A stretch of 64,000 bases of DNA. Origin: Gemmatimonadales bacterium (GTDB taxonomy: Bacteria; Gemmatimonadota; Gemmatimonadetes; Gemmatimonadales; GWC2-71-9). The position numbers and the translations under genes are program-made. The stretch spans positions 55,636-119,635 of the forward strand of contig DASYCE010000004.1 of the NCBI GenBank assembly GCA_036500345.1, read 5' to 3'. A model generated the notes under the pieces. That model was not told the origin of the DNA and ran no database searches. It saw only the letters and a list, made by a program, of their open reading frames with translations. Positions 34,260 through 43,720 of this stretch are shown in pieces. Numbering within the stretch: position 1 is the stretch's first letter; every line of letters starts with the position of its first letter.

Positions 34260-36659
34260 CTACGCCCCATACGGCACCCAGATATTCTTCACTTGGGTCG
34301 CCTGCCGCAGGAACTCCGGCCCCTCTCCCTCCTCCGGATCCCGCCACTCCCGCACCGTCCACTCAGTCCATGTCCGCTTCATGTTTCCGGCACTGAGCTT
34401 CTCCGCTTCCGTCGCATCGGCGCGCGTCCCGAAGACCCAGATCGCGTCGACATCGTCGTGCCCGGCCAGCGGCGTCAGCAGTTCCTTCCGGAGCCCGGTG
34501 ACAATGTTCACCACACCACCCGGCAGATCGCTCGTGTCGAATACCTGATAGAGATCGGTCGCCAGCAGCGGCCCCGTCTCCGACGGCACCACCACCACCC
34601 GATTCCCCATCGCAATCGCCGGGAGAATCATCGACAGCAGCGCCAGCAGCGGTCCCTCGTCCGGCGCCACGATCCCGATCACACCGATCGGCTCCGGCAT
34701 CGCCAGCGTCACGTTGCGCATTGGCGTGTGGTGTACCGCCCCGTCGTACTTGTCGGCCCACGCCGCATACGAGAAGCACCGGCGCACCGCGAGGTCGACG
34801 ATCTTCGCGCCCGCGATTCCCGTCATCGCCTTGGTCCGCGCCGCAAATTCGTCGCGGCGCGCGGCGAGGTTTTCTCCGATGTAGTAGAGCACTTGCGCGC
34901 GGAGATGCGCCGTCGCGCGCGACCACCCCGACGCCGCATGCGCCGCCTCGACCGCGTTCCGGACGTCCTTGCGATTCCCGCGCCCGACTTCCGCGATCAC
35001 TTTCCCACTGGTGTCGTGCACCGGCAGCGAATATCCCGAGTCGGGGCGTACCTGCTTGCCGCCGATGTAGAGCTTCGGCGTGCGATCGATTTCTGTCATC
35101 CCGAGCGCAGCGAGGGACCGCTCCGTCGCGGGCCGATCCCTCCCCTTCGCGTCGCCCGGGGTCGGGATGACAGTACTGATACGTTCCGCACGATCCTTGT
35201 GCGCCATTCTCAGATACTCGTACATCCCCTCGCGCCCGCCTTCACGCCCGTACCCGCTCTCGCGGTACCCACCAAACCCGCTCGCGGCATCAAACATGTT
35301 GGTGCAGTTCACCCACACCGTCCCCGCCTTGAGTCTCGGCGCCACGTCGAGCGCAGTGTTGAGATTGTCACTCCAGACACTCGCGGCGAGCCCGTAGCGT
35401 GTGTTGTTGGCGATCTCCACCGCTTCATCAGGCGTGCGGAACGTCATCAGCACCACAACCGGCCCGAAGATCTCGATCTGCGCCACCGTCGCCGCCGGCG
35501 AGACGTTGGTGAAGAGCGTCGGCGGGTAGAACAATCCCTCCTTCGGCACGCTCCACGACGGCTGCCAGCACTTGGCGCCCTCCTCAACGCCCTGCTTCAC
35601 CAGCGCATCGATCCGCTCCAGCTGCACTGGTGCCACGATCGCGCCGATGTCGACCGACTTGTCGAGCGGCGAACCGGCGCGCAGCGTCTCCATCCGCGCG
35701 CGCAATTTCGCCGTCAGTGCGTCCGCCACACTCTCGCTCGCCAGGATCCGTGAACCGGCGCAGCAGACCTGCCCCTGGTTGAACCAGATCGCGTCGACCA
35801 CACCCTCGACCACCGAATCGAGATCGGCGTCGTCGAAGACGATGAACGGCGATTTCCCGCCGAGTTCGAGTGTGAGCTTCTTGCCGCTCCCAGCCGTCTG
35901 CGCCCGGATCGCGCGCCCCACATCGGTCGACCCGGTGAACGCCACCTTGTCGACATCGGCATGTCCCACCAGCGCGGCACCGGTCTTCCCGTCGCCGGTG
36001 ATGATGTTGACGACGCCCGCAGGAAACCCGATTTCGTCGAGCAGGTCCGCGAAGCAGAGCGCGGTGAGCGGCGTGTATTCCGCGGGCTTGAGGACCACTG
36101 TATTCCCTGCTGCTATAGCCGGCGCGATTTTCCACGCCAGCATCAGCAGCGGGAAGTTCCACGGAATGACCTGCCCCACCACGCCGACCGCTTCCATCCC
36201 CGGGAATTCACGATCGAGGAGCTGCGCCCATCCCGCGTGGTGATAGAAGTGGCGGGCGACGAGCGGGATGTCGATGTCGCGCGATTCGCGAATCGGCTTG
36301 CCGTTGTCGAGCGATTCGACCACCGCAAAGAGTCGCGAATTCCGCTGCATCGCCCGCGCGATGGCATACATCCAGCGAGCACGGCCCGCGCCGCCGAGGG
36401 CCTGCCATCCGGGGAGCGCCGCACGCGCGGCGGCGACTGCGGCATCGACGTCGGCGCTGCTTCCCTCTGTGACCTGGGCGAGATCCTTCCCCGTCGCCGG
36501 ATTGATCACGGTGAAGAGATCGGCGGGAGCAGTCCACACGCCGTTGATGTATTGCCCGAAACGGCGGTCGTGCCCGTCGAGCCACTCGTTGGCGAGCGCC
36601 GGCGATTCCGGTGCCGTCCCCCACGCCATCGAGTCGAATGCTTCGCGCACTGTCGTCAT
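34260..36659 (-). CDS. Two-domain aldehyde dehydrogenase (ALDH16 type)
   Basis: 799 residues, about twice the usual ALDH length. The first domain (about 35-480) is complete: QVIPWNFPLLML, NAD-site residues, Glu in ELGGKSP (about 268) and catalytic Cys in NQGQVCCAGS (about 299). The second domain (about 515-790) repeats the fold (KLYIGGKQV, EPIGVIGIVAPDEGPLL) but lacks the Glu and Cys, as in ALDH16 proteins where it serves structure. It oxidises aldehydes with NAD(P). Located 12 bases after deoC, it could remove acetaldehyde made by the aldolase. Confidence 0.88.
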   Translation of the reverse strand: MTTVREAFDSMAWGTAPESPALANEWLDGHDRRFGQYINGVWTAPADLFTVINPATGKDLAQVTEGSSADVDAAVAAARAALPGWQALGGAGRARWMYAIARAMQRNSRLFAVVESLDNGKPIRESRDIDIPLVARHFYHHAGWAQLLDREFPGMEAVGVVGQVIPWNFPLLMLAWKIAPAIAAGNTVVLKPAEYTPLTALCFADLLDEIGFPAGVVNIITGDGKTGAALVGHADVDKVAFTGSTDVGRAIRAQTAGSGKKLTLELGGKSPFIVFDDADLDSVVEGVVDAIWFNQGQVCCAGSRILASESVADALTAKLRARMETLRAGSPLDKSVDIGAIVAPVQLERIDALVKQGVEEGAKCWQPSWSVPKEGLFYPPTLFTNVSPAATVAQIEIFGPVVVLMTFRTPDEAVEIANNTRYGLAASVWSDNLNTALDVAPRLKAGTVWVNCTNMFDAASGFGGYRESGYGREGGREGMYEYLRMAHKDRAERISTVIPTPGDAKGRDRPATERSLAALGMTEIDRTPKLYIGGKQVRPDSGYSLPVHDTSGKVIAEVGRGNRKDVRNAVEAAHAASGWSRATAHLRAQVLYYIGENLAARRDEFAARTKAMTGIAGAKIVDLAVRRCFSYAAWADKYDGAVHHTPMRNVTLAMPEPIGVIGIVAPDEGPLLALLSMILPAIAMGNRVVVVPSETGPLLATDLYQVFDTSDLPGGVVNIVTGLRKELLTPLAGHDDVDAIWVFGTRADATEAEKLSAGNMKRTWTEWTVREWRDPEEGEGPEFLRQATQVKNIWVPYGA

Positions 36660-36671
36660 GGTCTCATCCCC

Positions 36672-37709
36672 TCATGCCATCGGGTGCCGGTGCGCCGCAC
36701 TGTACCGCCCGGTGACATAGTGCTCGAGCTGACGCTCGATGTCGGTGAGGAGTGAACTCGCGCCAAAACGGAAGAGATCGGGCCGCAGCCAGCGATCGCC
36801 GAGTTCTTCCTTCATCATCGCAAGCCAGTCGAGCGACTGCTTCGCGGTGCGGATCCCGCCGGCGGGCTTGAATCCCACCAGGAAGCCGGTCCGCTCGCGG
36901 TACGCGCGAATCGCGCGGGCCATCACGATCCCCACCGGAAGGATCGCATTGACGCTCTCCTTCCCGGTGCTCGTCTTGATGAAGTCGGCGCCGGCCATCA
37001 TCGCCACCATCGACGCACGCCCCACATCGCGCAACGTCGAAAGCTCACCGGTGCCAAGGATCGCCTTGAGATGCGCGGCACCGCACGCTTCGCGGAAGGC
37101 GCGGATCTCGTCGTAGAGCGCCTGCCAGTCGCCGGTGAGGACGTGCGCGCGGGTGATGACGATGTCGATCTCTTCCGCTCCGTCAGCCACCGATGCCTCG
37201 ATCTCGGCGAGCCGTGTCTTCATCGGCGAGAGGCCGGCGGGAAATCCGGTGGAGACCGCCGCCACCGGGATTCCGCTTCCCTCAAGTGCCTGCACCGCCG
37301 TTTCGACAAAGGCGTGATAGACGCAGACCGCCGCGACGTGGATGCTGTCATCCCCCGACATCCCCATCGCCTCGAGCAGATCTGCACGCACCGGGTGTCT
37401 CGCCTTCGCGCACAGCCTGCGCACCCGCCCCGCTGTGTCGTCGCCCTGCAGCGTGGTGAGATCCATCAGCGTCACCGCGCGCAACAGCCACCCTGCCTGC
37501 CACGCCGTCTTGATCGACCGTCGCGTCGGAATCGTCGCCGCGCGGCGCTCGACCGCGCTGCGATTGACCCGGACATCGCGCACCCACGCGAGATCGAGCG
37601 GCATCCCCGGATTGCGCGGGAGATGGCCGACCGGTGGCGCGCCGTCTGGTTCGGGATAGGTCACCGTGTTGCGCGGCGAGCGCGCCGTGCGGGCTTCCAC
37701 CGTGGTCAT
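36672..37709 (-). CDS. deoC: Deoxyribose-phosphate aldolase, eukaryote-like type
   Basis: 345 residues. ATG 37709 overlaps the rhomboid stop (ATGA). The Schiff-base Lys is in GADFIKTSTGKE (about 243), and the second site is KPAGGIRTAKQSL. KAILGTGELSTLRDVGRAS and GASSLLTDIERQLEHY resemble the long metazoan DERA more than the E. coli enzyme. It splits 2-deoxyribose 5-phosphate into glyceraldehyde 3-phosphate and acetaldehyde. With the adjacent aldehyde dehydrogenase it forms a deoxynucleoside catabolism pair. Confidence 0.9.
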   Translation of the reverse strand: MTTVEARTARSPRNTVTYPEPDGAPPVGHLPRNPGMPLDLAWVRDVRVNRSAVERRAATIPTRRSIKTAWQAGWLLRAVTLMDLTTLQGDDTAGRVRRLCAKARHPVRADLLEAMGMSGDDSIHVAAVCVYHAFVETAVQALEGSGIPVAAVSTGFPAGLSPMKTRLAEIEASVADGAEEIDIVITRAHVLTGDWQALYDEIRAFREACGAAHLKAILGTGELSTLRDVGRASMVAMMAGADFIKTSTGKESVNAILPVGIVMARAIRAYRERTGFLVGFKPAGGIRTAKQSLDWLAMMKEELGDRWLRPDLFRFGASSLLTDIERQLEHYVTGRYSAAHRHPMA

Positions 37710-38455
37710 ACCGGATGCGCCTCCCATTGGCGCGCGGCGAGAAGTTGTTCACGGCGCGCCTGCAGTTTCGGACTTCGGAAGATCCCGATCAGCGCAGCAC
37801 CGGCGATGAACCCGCCGATATGCGCCCACACCGCGACGCCGCCGACCGGGTCGACCGCGGCGCTGGCGATCTGCAGCAGCAGCCAGTAGCCGAGCATCAC
37901 CCACGCCGGAAAGGTCCACTGGAAGATCAGGACGAACCAGACAATGGTGTGCACCCGCACCCTGGGATAGAGGACCACATACGCGCCCATCACGCCGCTG
38001 ATCGCGCCGCTGGCACCGACCATCGGCGCGGCACTCGACGGATCGGCGAAGATCTGCGCCGCCGCCGCGGCGACGCCGCAGACGAGATAGAAGATCAGGA
38101 AGCGGGTGTGCCCCATGATGTCCTCGATGTTGTTCCCGAAGAGCCAGAGGAACCACATGTTGCCGAGGACGTGAAACCAGCCGCCGTGCAGGAACATCGA
38201 CGTGAAGATCGTGTACCACGACGTGCCGCCCATGACCCGGCAGGTGGCGCCGCCGCCAACGTCGAAGGAGTATCCGATCGGGAGATGATGGGTGATATCG
38301 CCGGGGATCAGGCCGAGCTCGCAGACCGTCTGCGCCAGACGCTGCTCGTTCCCCATCCCCTGAAAGACGATCCAGATCGCGAGGTTCGCCGCGATCAGCG
38401 CCACCGTGAGATACGGCGTCAGGATGGTGGGATTGTCATCGCGGTACGGAAACAT
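37706..38455 (-). CDS. Rhomboid-family intramembrane serine protease
   Basis: 249 residues with six or more helices. HGGWFHVLGNMWFLWLFG is the conserved loop and helix, the catalytic Ser is in VGASGAISG (about 149) and the His in WAHIGGFIAG (about 208). Rhomboids cut membrane proteins within the bilayer. The gene heads an operon with deoC and the aldehyde dehydrogenase, a link with no obvious biochemical sense. A TATATT box five bases before the ATG suggests a leaderless mRNA. Confidence 0.88.
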   Translation of the reverse strand: MFPYRDDNPTILTPYLTVALIAANLAIWIVFQGMGNEQRLAQTVCELGLIPGDITHHLPIGYSFDVGGGATCRVMGGTSWYTIFTSMFLHGGWFHVLGNMWFLWLFGNNIEDIMGHTRFLIFYLVCGVAAAAAQIFADPSSAAPMVGASGAISGVMGAYVVLYPRVRVHTIVWFVLIFQWTFPAWVMLGYWLLLQIASAAVDPVGGVAVWAHIGGFIAGAALIGIFRSPKLQARREQLLAARQWEAHPV

Positions 38456-38466
38456 GCTCGAATATA
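38456..38466 (-). promoter_or_regulatory. Probable leaderless promoter of the rhomboid operon
   Basis: Minus-strand TATATT (38466-38461), then CGAGC, then ATG 38455. A start site 6-7 bases past the -10 box would fall on the start codon itself. No Shine-Dalgarno is present. No clear -35 box. Confidence 0.4.
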
Positions 38467-38516
38467 CTGGCGGGGTGGGCAGGTCCCCCCGGCCGATCCG
38501 CCCCGCCGGACCGGCG

Positions 38517-39626
38517 TCAGCGGCGTGTCACGAGGCCGTCGCTGCCGATCGTCCAGGTCGTTCCGTCGGCGCCCCCGAGATCCGCGCTCCACCCCGTGCT
38601 GCTCCCGCGGAATCGGACCCCGGCGGGGAGGTGCCGCACCCCCAGCAACGCCAACTCCGCGGCGTAGCTCCCGTGCGCCTGATGGTACAGCCGCTCGGCA
38701 TAGTAGATCCGCCGAAGCGCCCAGCGTGCCGCGTCATCCGCCGGATGCCACTGGAAGGCGCCGCCGCCGAACTGCACCACCCCCCAGAGCTCGGGGAGGT
38801 GCATGTTGACCGCACCCTGCGGCGACCAGACCCAGTTGTGCTCGGGGAGCGGCGCCCCGGCGCTGTCTTTTCGCTTGATATAGCCGCCGTGCGCCGTGTC
38901 GACGTCCCATTCGACGCGCGAGAAGTTGAGCTTCCACTGATCACCGGCGCGCGGCGGGACGTGATTCCGTCCGCTGTCGGCAAAGGCGGCCCAGGGGATC
39001 GCCAGCTCGACCGTCCAGTGGCGGTCGCGATCGCGCGGATCGTTGAGCGTCCCGTCGAGCGCCACCGCGATCTTCAACCCGTCGATGTTCCAGCTGTTGT
39101 CGGCCGATCCTTCGTCGCGATACGGCTTCGGCAGGAAGAGATCCCACACCGTGGCGAGCTGGTTCATCTCGATTTCGAAATAGCGGTGCGTCGTCTGCGA
39201 TGGGTCGACGAAGATCTCGAAATCGTTGTCGCGGAAGATCACCGCGTCGCGTTCACGGATCGTCGCCCAGAGATCTGGCTCTTCGAGTTCCGCGGCGACG
39301 TACCAGTAGTGATCATCCCACAGCATCCTGGCGCGAGTCCGGAACCGCGGCGCCGGACGCACCGCACCCTCGATGTCGGTGAACGATTCCGTCCACGGCG
39401 CCGCTGTCCACGCGCGTTCATCGAGATGACCGTCGATGGTGATCGGCGACGTGGCGCGCGCGGCGACGTAGTGCCGCACCTCCGGCACCCGCTCGCGAAC
39501 GTCCGGCCGCGGAACGGTCTGGTCTCCGGTCGCGCGCGGGAGGACCGCATTCGAGGCGCACGCCCAGAGGGCGGCGACGACCAGCCAGGCTGGAACGCGA
39601 ACGGCGGCATGGAGGATGGTGCTCAT
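38517..39626 (-). CDS. Secreted CBM9-like carbohydrate-binding protein
   Basis: 369 residues from ATG 39626, with lipoprotein-type signal (WLVVAALWAC). ITIDGHLDERAWTAAPWTESF, RTRARMLWDDHYWYVAAELE (both within residues 55-110), FRDNDFEIFVDPSQTTHRYF and WTVELAIPWAAF are the successive strands of family-9-like carbohydrate-binding domains. The C-terminal 100 residues are a small extra domain. Likely anchors a sugar polymer at the cell surface. It is divergent from the amidohydrolase gene. Confidence 0.8.
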   Translation of the reverse strand: MSTILHAAVRVPAWLVVAALWACASNAVLPRATGDQTVPRPDVRERVPEVRHYVAARATSPITIDGHLDERAWTAAPWTESFTDIEGAVRPAPRFRTRARMLWDDHYWYVAAELEEPDLWATIRERDAVIFRDNDFEIFVDPSQTTHRYFEIEMNQLATVWDLFLPKPYRDEGSADNSWNIDGLKIAVALDGTLNDPRDRDRHWTVELAIPWAAFADSGRNHVPPRAGDQWKLNFSRVEWDVDTAHGGYIKRKDSAGAPLPEHNWVWSPQGAVNMHLPELWGVVQFGGGAFQWHPADDAARWALRRIYYAERLYHQAHGSYAAELALLGVRHLPAGVRFRGSSTGWSADLGGADGTTWTIGSDGLVTRR

Positions 39627-39711
39627 CAGTGGTCCGGAAGGTAGCGCCGCGGAATCACGATCTCGATATACTACGGTGTCTCCGCCGCACTCCACCTTGC
39701 AAGGAACCTCG

Positions 39712-40692
39712 ATGCCGGTCATTGATACCCACAACCACTATTACCCCGCCCAATTCATCGACGCGATCCGCCGCGGACCAAGCGTCCTTGAAGTCCGCGA
39801 CGACAACGAGGGGAACCCGGTCTTCTATTCCCCGGGCGACTACAACATCGCCGTTCTCGGCCATCGCGACCTCGACTACCGCGAACAGGTGCTCGAGCAG
39901 GAGGGCGTCGACCGGCAGCTGATCTCGCTTACCTGCCCGGGCACCCTGATGGAGCCCGCCGACCGGTCTGCGGCGCTCGCCACAATCGTCAACGACGCGA
40001 TGGCCGAGGTCGCCGCCACGCGCAGCAAGCGATTCACGCCATTCGCCACCTTGCCGCTCAACAATCCCGCCGCATCGGTCAAGGAGTTCGACCGGATCCA
40101 CGCGATGGGGATCAAGGGATGCATGCTGATGAGCAACGCCAACGGCGTTGCTCTCGCCGACAAGCGATTCTGGCCTCTGTATGAGCGCGCCAGCGATGCG
40201 AAGACGATCTTCTATATCCATCCGACCTTCCCCGTCGGCGTCGAGGCGATGCAGGAATACTGGCTGATGCCGCTCACCGGCTTCCTCTTCGACACCACGT
40301 TGGCCGCGGCGCATCTCGTCTTTGCCGGGGTGCCGGAACGCTTCCCCGGCATTCGCTGGGTGCTCGGACATCTCGGCGGGACGATTCCCTACCTCGCCGA
40401 GCGACTCGATCGCGGATTCGAGGCGTTCTCCGATTGCCGGGTGAACATTCCGCGGCCGCCGAGTTCGTATCTCAGGCAGTTCTACTACGACACCGTCAAC
40501 TTCGATCCGAAGGCGGTCAAGCTGGCGATCGATTTTGCCGGTGTGAGTCAGATTCTCGGCGCGAGTGACTATCCCCACCAGATCGGCAGTATTCCCAAGA
40601 TGAAGGCGATGATCGCCGCACTTGATATCTCGCCGGCCGATCGCGCCGCGATCGCCGGCGGCAACGCTGCTCGGCTCCTGGGCATCTCGTGA
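39712..40692 (+). CDS. Amidohydrolase-family protein (ACMSD-like)
   Basis: 326 residues from ATG 39712; AAGGA lies six bases upstream and TATACT about 40 upstream. DTHNHYYP holds the N-terminal His-x-His metal pair, IFYIHPTF the next His, GHLGG another, and GASDYPHQIG the Asp. This is the layout of amidohydrolase_2 (aminocarboxymuconate-semialdehyde decarboxylase-like) enzymes, which use one metal for non-oxidative decarboxylation or hydrolysis of aromatic or ring-cleavage products. Substrate unknown; no partner gene of an aromatic pathway is nearby. Confidence 0.85.
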   Translation: MPVIDTHNHYYPAQFIDAIRRGPSVLEVRDDNEGNPVFYSPGDYNIAVLGHRDLDYREQVLEQEGVDRQLISLTCPGTLMEPADRSAALATIVNDAMAEVAATRSKRFTPFATLPLNNPAASVKEFDRIHAMGIKGCMLMSNANGVALADKRFWPLYERASDAKTIFYIHPTFPVGVEAMQEYWLMPLTGFLFDTTLAAAHLVFAGVPERFPGIRWVLGHLGGTIPYLAERLDRGFEAFSDCRVNIPRPPSSYLRQFYYDTVNFDPKAVKLAIDFAGVSQILGASDYPHQIGSIPKMKAMIAALDISPADRAAIAGGNAARLLGIS

Positions 40693-40707
40693 GATAATGA
40701 TTGATCG

Positions 40708-40793
40708 CCGGTTCGCGAAACCGGTGCCGAACCAGAGCCGTAGACTGGAATGCCCCCAACCTGCGATGGTGGTAACGTCTCGTGGGTTGGGGG
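40708..40793 (+). other. Two hairpins downstream of the amidohydrolase gene
   Basis: A short stem, CCGGTT/AACCGG (40708-40724), is followed by a larger one, CCCCCAACC (40753-40761) with GGTTGGGGG (40785-40793) across a 23-base loop. Neither has a T run. They may act in termination or in the 5' leader of the efflux operon that starts at 40907. Confidence 0.35.
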
Positions 40794-40906
40794 TGTCTCA
40801 TAGAGTGGCTGGCTACTAGCTTCCGTTTCACCTGACAACAACCTGACCGGGCGTGACGCAGAAGGCCTTTCGAGGCCCGGCGCAGCCCGTTTCGCGAGGG
40901 AATCCC

Positions 40907-42310
40907 ATGAGGCGCTTTCTGCAATCGCGCTGGTCAAAGGTCCTCGCCGTCGTGGCCGTGCTCGGCCTCTCGGCGGCGTGGCTTGTCGCCAAGAGCGCCA
41001 AGCCCGCCGACAACACCGTCGTGGCAAGGGTAGCTCGCGGTGAATTCACCGTGACGGTGACCAGCACCGGTGAGTTGCAGGCTCCCAAGTTCGTGAAGAT
41101 CCAGGGGCCGCAGAACGCGCAGCAGGCGGAGCAGTATCAGTTCAAGATCGCGTCGCTCAAGGACGAGGGAACGATGGTCAAGAAGGGCGACATCGTCGCC
41201 GAACTTGACCGCTCCACCATCGCGCAGAAGATGGCGGACGTCGACCTCGCCACGCAGAAGGCCGAGGCGGACTACGAATCGGCGTCGCTCGATTCGGCGC
41301 TGACGCTGTCGACTGCCCGCGAGGACATGCGGACTGCGGCGCTGTCGGTCGAGGAAAAGAAACTCGCAAAGGATCAGTCGCAGTTCGAGGCGCCGAGCGT
41401 CAAGCGCCAGGCCGAAATCGACCTTGAGAAGGCGCAGCGTGCACTGGTGCAGGACTCGCTCAATCTTCACACCAAGGTCGAGCAGGCGATCGCCAAGATG
41501 GCGTCGATGGGGAGCGACCTCGCCCGCCAGAAGAACAAGCTGCAGATCGTCAAGGACGTGATGGCACAGTACACCATCCCGGCCCCGGCCGACGGGATGC
41601 TGATCTACATGCGCGACTGGGACGGGAAGAAGCGCGGCGTCGGTTCGCAGATCAGCAGCTGGGACCCGGTGGTCGCCACCCTTCCCGATCTGAGCGTGAT
41701 GGAATCGGTGACCTACGTCAACGAGATCGATGTCCGCAAGCTCGACAAGGGACAGCCGGTCACCGTCACGCTCGACGCCGATCCGACCAGGAAGCTCAGG
41801 GGGATCGTGACGTCGGTCGCGAATTCCGGTGAGCAGCGCCCCAACTCCGACGCGAAGGTCTTCGAGGTGCATGTCAATATCGTCAGCCCCGACACGACGC
41901 TTCGCCCCGGGATGACAACCGGCAATTCGATCCAGACCTATACCGCGAAGAGCGTCCTCCACATTCCCCTCGAGGCGCTCCTCACCGACCAGGGGATTCC
42001 CTATGTCTTCCGGCGCAACGGCGGCAAGGTGACCAGGCAGGAAGTCGAGCGCGGCGCGATGAACGACGACGAAGTGGTGATCGCGCGCGGCCTCGACCAG
42101 AACGACGAAGTCCTCCTCAATGCACCGACCGACGGCGCGAAGATGCAACTGATCCGCCTTCCGGGGTCGAAGGTCCTCAACGGTGATACCGCCGCTGGAG
42201 ATAGACTCCCCGCGGGCAAGGATTCGGTGAAGAAGAGCGATTCGAGCCGCGCCACGCCGCCCAAATCCGTCGGGACAGAAGGATCGGCCGCCACCGCACG
42301 GAAAGGGTGA
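40907..42310 (+). CDS. HlyD/MacA-like membrane-fusion adaptor
   Basis: 467 residues from ATG 40907 with GAGGG at six bases. One N-terminal helix (about 10-28). Then a biotinyl-lipoyl-like half (EGTMVKKGDIVAELD), a long coiled-coil hairpin (about 105-220, rich in Glu, Lys and Gln), the second lipoyl half (TIPAPADGMLIYMRDWDG) and beta-barrel segments. The C-terminal tail is a flexible charged linker. It bridges the inner-membrane permease and the outer channel of the same operon. Its stop overlaps the next start (GTGA). Confidence 0.87.
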   Translation: MRRFLQSRWSKVLAVVAVLGLSAAWLVAKSAKPADNTVVARVARGEFTVTVTSTGELQAPKFVKIQGPQNAQQAEQYQFKIASLKDEGTMVKKGDIVAELDRSTIAQKMADVDLATQKAEADYESASLDSALTLSTAREDMRTAALSVEEKKLAKDQSQFEAPSVKRQAEIDLEKAQRALVQDSLNLHTKVEQAIAKMASMGSDLARQKNKLQIVKDVMAQYTIPAPADGMLIYMRDWDGKKRGVGSQISSWDPVVATLPDLSVMESVTYVNEIDVRKLDKGQPVTVTLDADPTRKLRGIVTSVANSGEQRPNSDAKVFEVHVNIVSPDTTLRPGMTTGNSIQTYTAKSVLHIPLEALLTDQGIPYVFRRNGGKVTRQEVERGAMNDDEVVIARGLDQNDEVLLNAPTDGAKMQLIRLPGSKVLNGDTAAGDRLPAGKDSVKKSDSSRATPPKSVGTEGSAATARKG

Positions 42311-43716
42311 TCGTGGCCGACAGCGACGAACAACTTGGTCCGGTGCGCGGCGAGCTTCTCGGACATTTCACCTTCTCTGGCCGCACTGCGCTCGAAGCGG
42401 TGGCGCACAACAAGCTGCGCGCCGGCCTTACCTCGCTCGGCATCCTCTTCGGCGTTGCCTCGGTGATCGCAATGCTGGCGATCGGCCGCGGCGCCGAGCA
42501 GGAGATCCTGGCACAGATGCGCCTCCTCGGCTCGAACAACGTGATCGTCACACCGGTCGTCGAGCAGAAGGAAGGCCAGATCAAGGACGACGCCAATCCC
42601 AAGAAGGACAACAAGAAGTTTTCGCCGGGGCTCACCTATGCCGACGCGCAGGCGCTGGCAAAGTTCATCCCCGACGTCGATGCCACGAGCGCCGAAGTGG
42701 TGCTCAACAGCACCATCACCCGTGAAGGAAGCCATCGATCGGGAAAGCTCGTCGGAGTGGACACCAGCTATTTCCGGCTGATGGCGCTCAACGTGGCACA
42801 GGGAAAGGCGTTCACCGCCGAGCAGGTGCGTGACGGACTCCCGGTCGCGATCATCGGTCACGGCGTGCGGACCCGCTTCTTCACCACCGAGCAGCCGCTC
42901 GGCGGGCACATCAAGGTGGGGAACAACTGGCTCACGGTGGTCGGTGTCCTCGAGGACCGGAAGGTCAGCTCGGAGACGGCGCAGCGGCTGGGAATTCGCG
43001 ACGCCAACATGGACATCTACATCCCGGTGACGTCGCTGCTGCTGCGCTACCGCAACCGCGGCATGGTCACGCAGGCCGAGATCGAAGCGGCGTCGCGCAC
43101 GGAGTTCGTGTCGCCGGCCGACCAGCAGCAGACCGATCCCGAGAAGGATGCCGAGAAGCGGAACATGAACCAGCTCGACCGGATCATCGTCCGCGTCGAG
43201 GATGCCAAGTATGTGCCAGCGGTCGCCGACATCACGCAGCGGATGCTGTCGCGGCGGCACAACGAAGTGGTCGACTTCGAGGTCGCCGTCCCCGAGCTGC
43301 TGCTCAAGCAGGAGCAGCGGACGCGGACGATCTTCAACGTCGTCCTCGGCGCGATCGCCTCGATTTCGCTGATCGTTGGCGGGATCGGGATCATGAACAT
43401 CATGCTGGCGAGCATCCTCGAGCGGATCCGTGAAATCGGCGTCCGCCGGGCCGTGGGCGCCACGCAGCGCGACATCCTGGCGCAGTTCCTCTTCGAAGCG
43501 GTGCTGATCTCCGTTGCCGGAGGCGTCGCAGGAATCCTCCTCGGCGGGATCCTGAGCTACGGGATCGAGCACTTCGCCGGGATCAAGACGATCGTATCAC
43601 TGGCCTCGGTGCTGGTGGCATTCGGTGTCTCCTTCGCCGTCGGCCTCGGATTCGGAATCGTGCCGGCGTATCGCGCCGCGCTCAAGGACCCTGTCGAGTG
43701 CCTCCGCTACGAGTGA
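42307..43716 (+). CDS. MacB-type FtsX permease without ATPase domain
   Basis: 469 residues. GTG 42307 overlaps the upstream stop; GTG 42313 is an alternative. The first helix is AGLTSLGILFGVASVIAMLA (about 39-58), then a MacB periplasmic core domain, and three C-terminal helices with VGGIGIMNIMLASILERIRE and IGVRRAVGATQRDIL, the FtsX signature. MacB proteins normally carry an N-terminal ABC ATPase; there is none here and none in the operon, so an ATPase must be supplied from elsewhere. Four bases separate it from the channel gene. Confidence 0.88.
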   Translation: MIVADSDEQLGPVRGELLGHFTFSGRTALEAVAHNKLRAGLTSLGILFGVASVIAMLAIGRGAEQEILAQMRLLGSNNVIVTPVVEQKEGQIKDDANPKKDNKKFSPGLTYADAQALAKFIPDVDATSAEVVLNSTITREGSHRSGKLVGVDTSYFRLMALNVAQGKAFTAEQVRDGLPVAIIGHGVRTRFFTTEQPLGGHIKVGNNWLTVVGVLEDRKVSSETAQRLGIRDANMDIYIPVTSLLLRYRNRGMVTQAEIEAASRTEFVSPADQQQTDPEKDAEKRNMNQLDRIIVRVEDAKYVPAVADITQRMLSRRHNEVVDFEVAVPELLLKQEQRTRTIFNVVLGAIASISLIVGGIGIMNIMLASILERIREIGVRRAVGATQRDILAQFLFEAVLISVAGGVAGILLGGILSYGIEHFAGIKTIVSLASVLVAFGVSFAVGLGFGIVPAYRAALKDPVECLRYE

Positions 43717-43720
43717 CCTC

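Noticed and set aside
40693..40906. tRNA gene in the gap with hairpins
   Set aside because: No cloverleaf or TPsiC-arm consensus; stems do not fit tRNA geometry.
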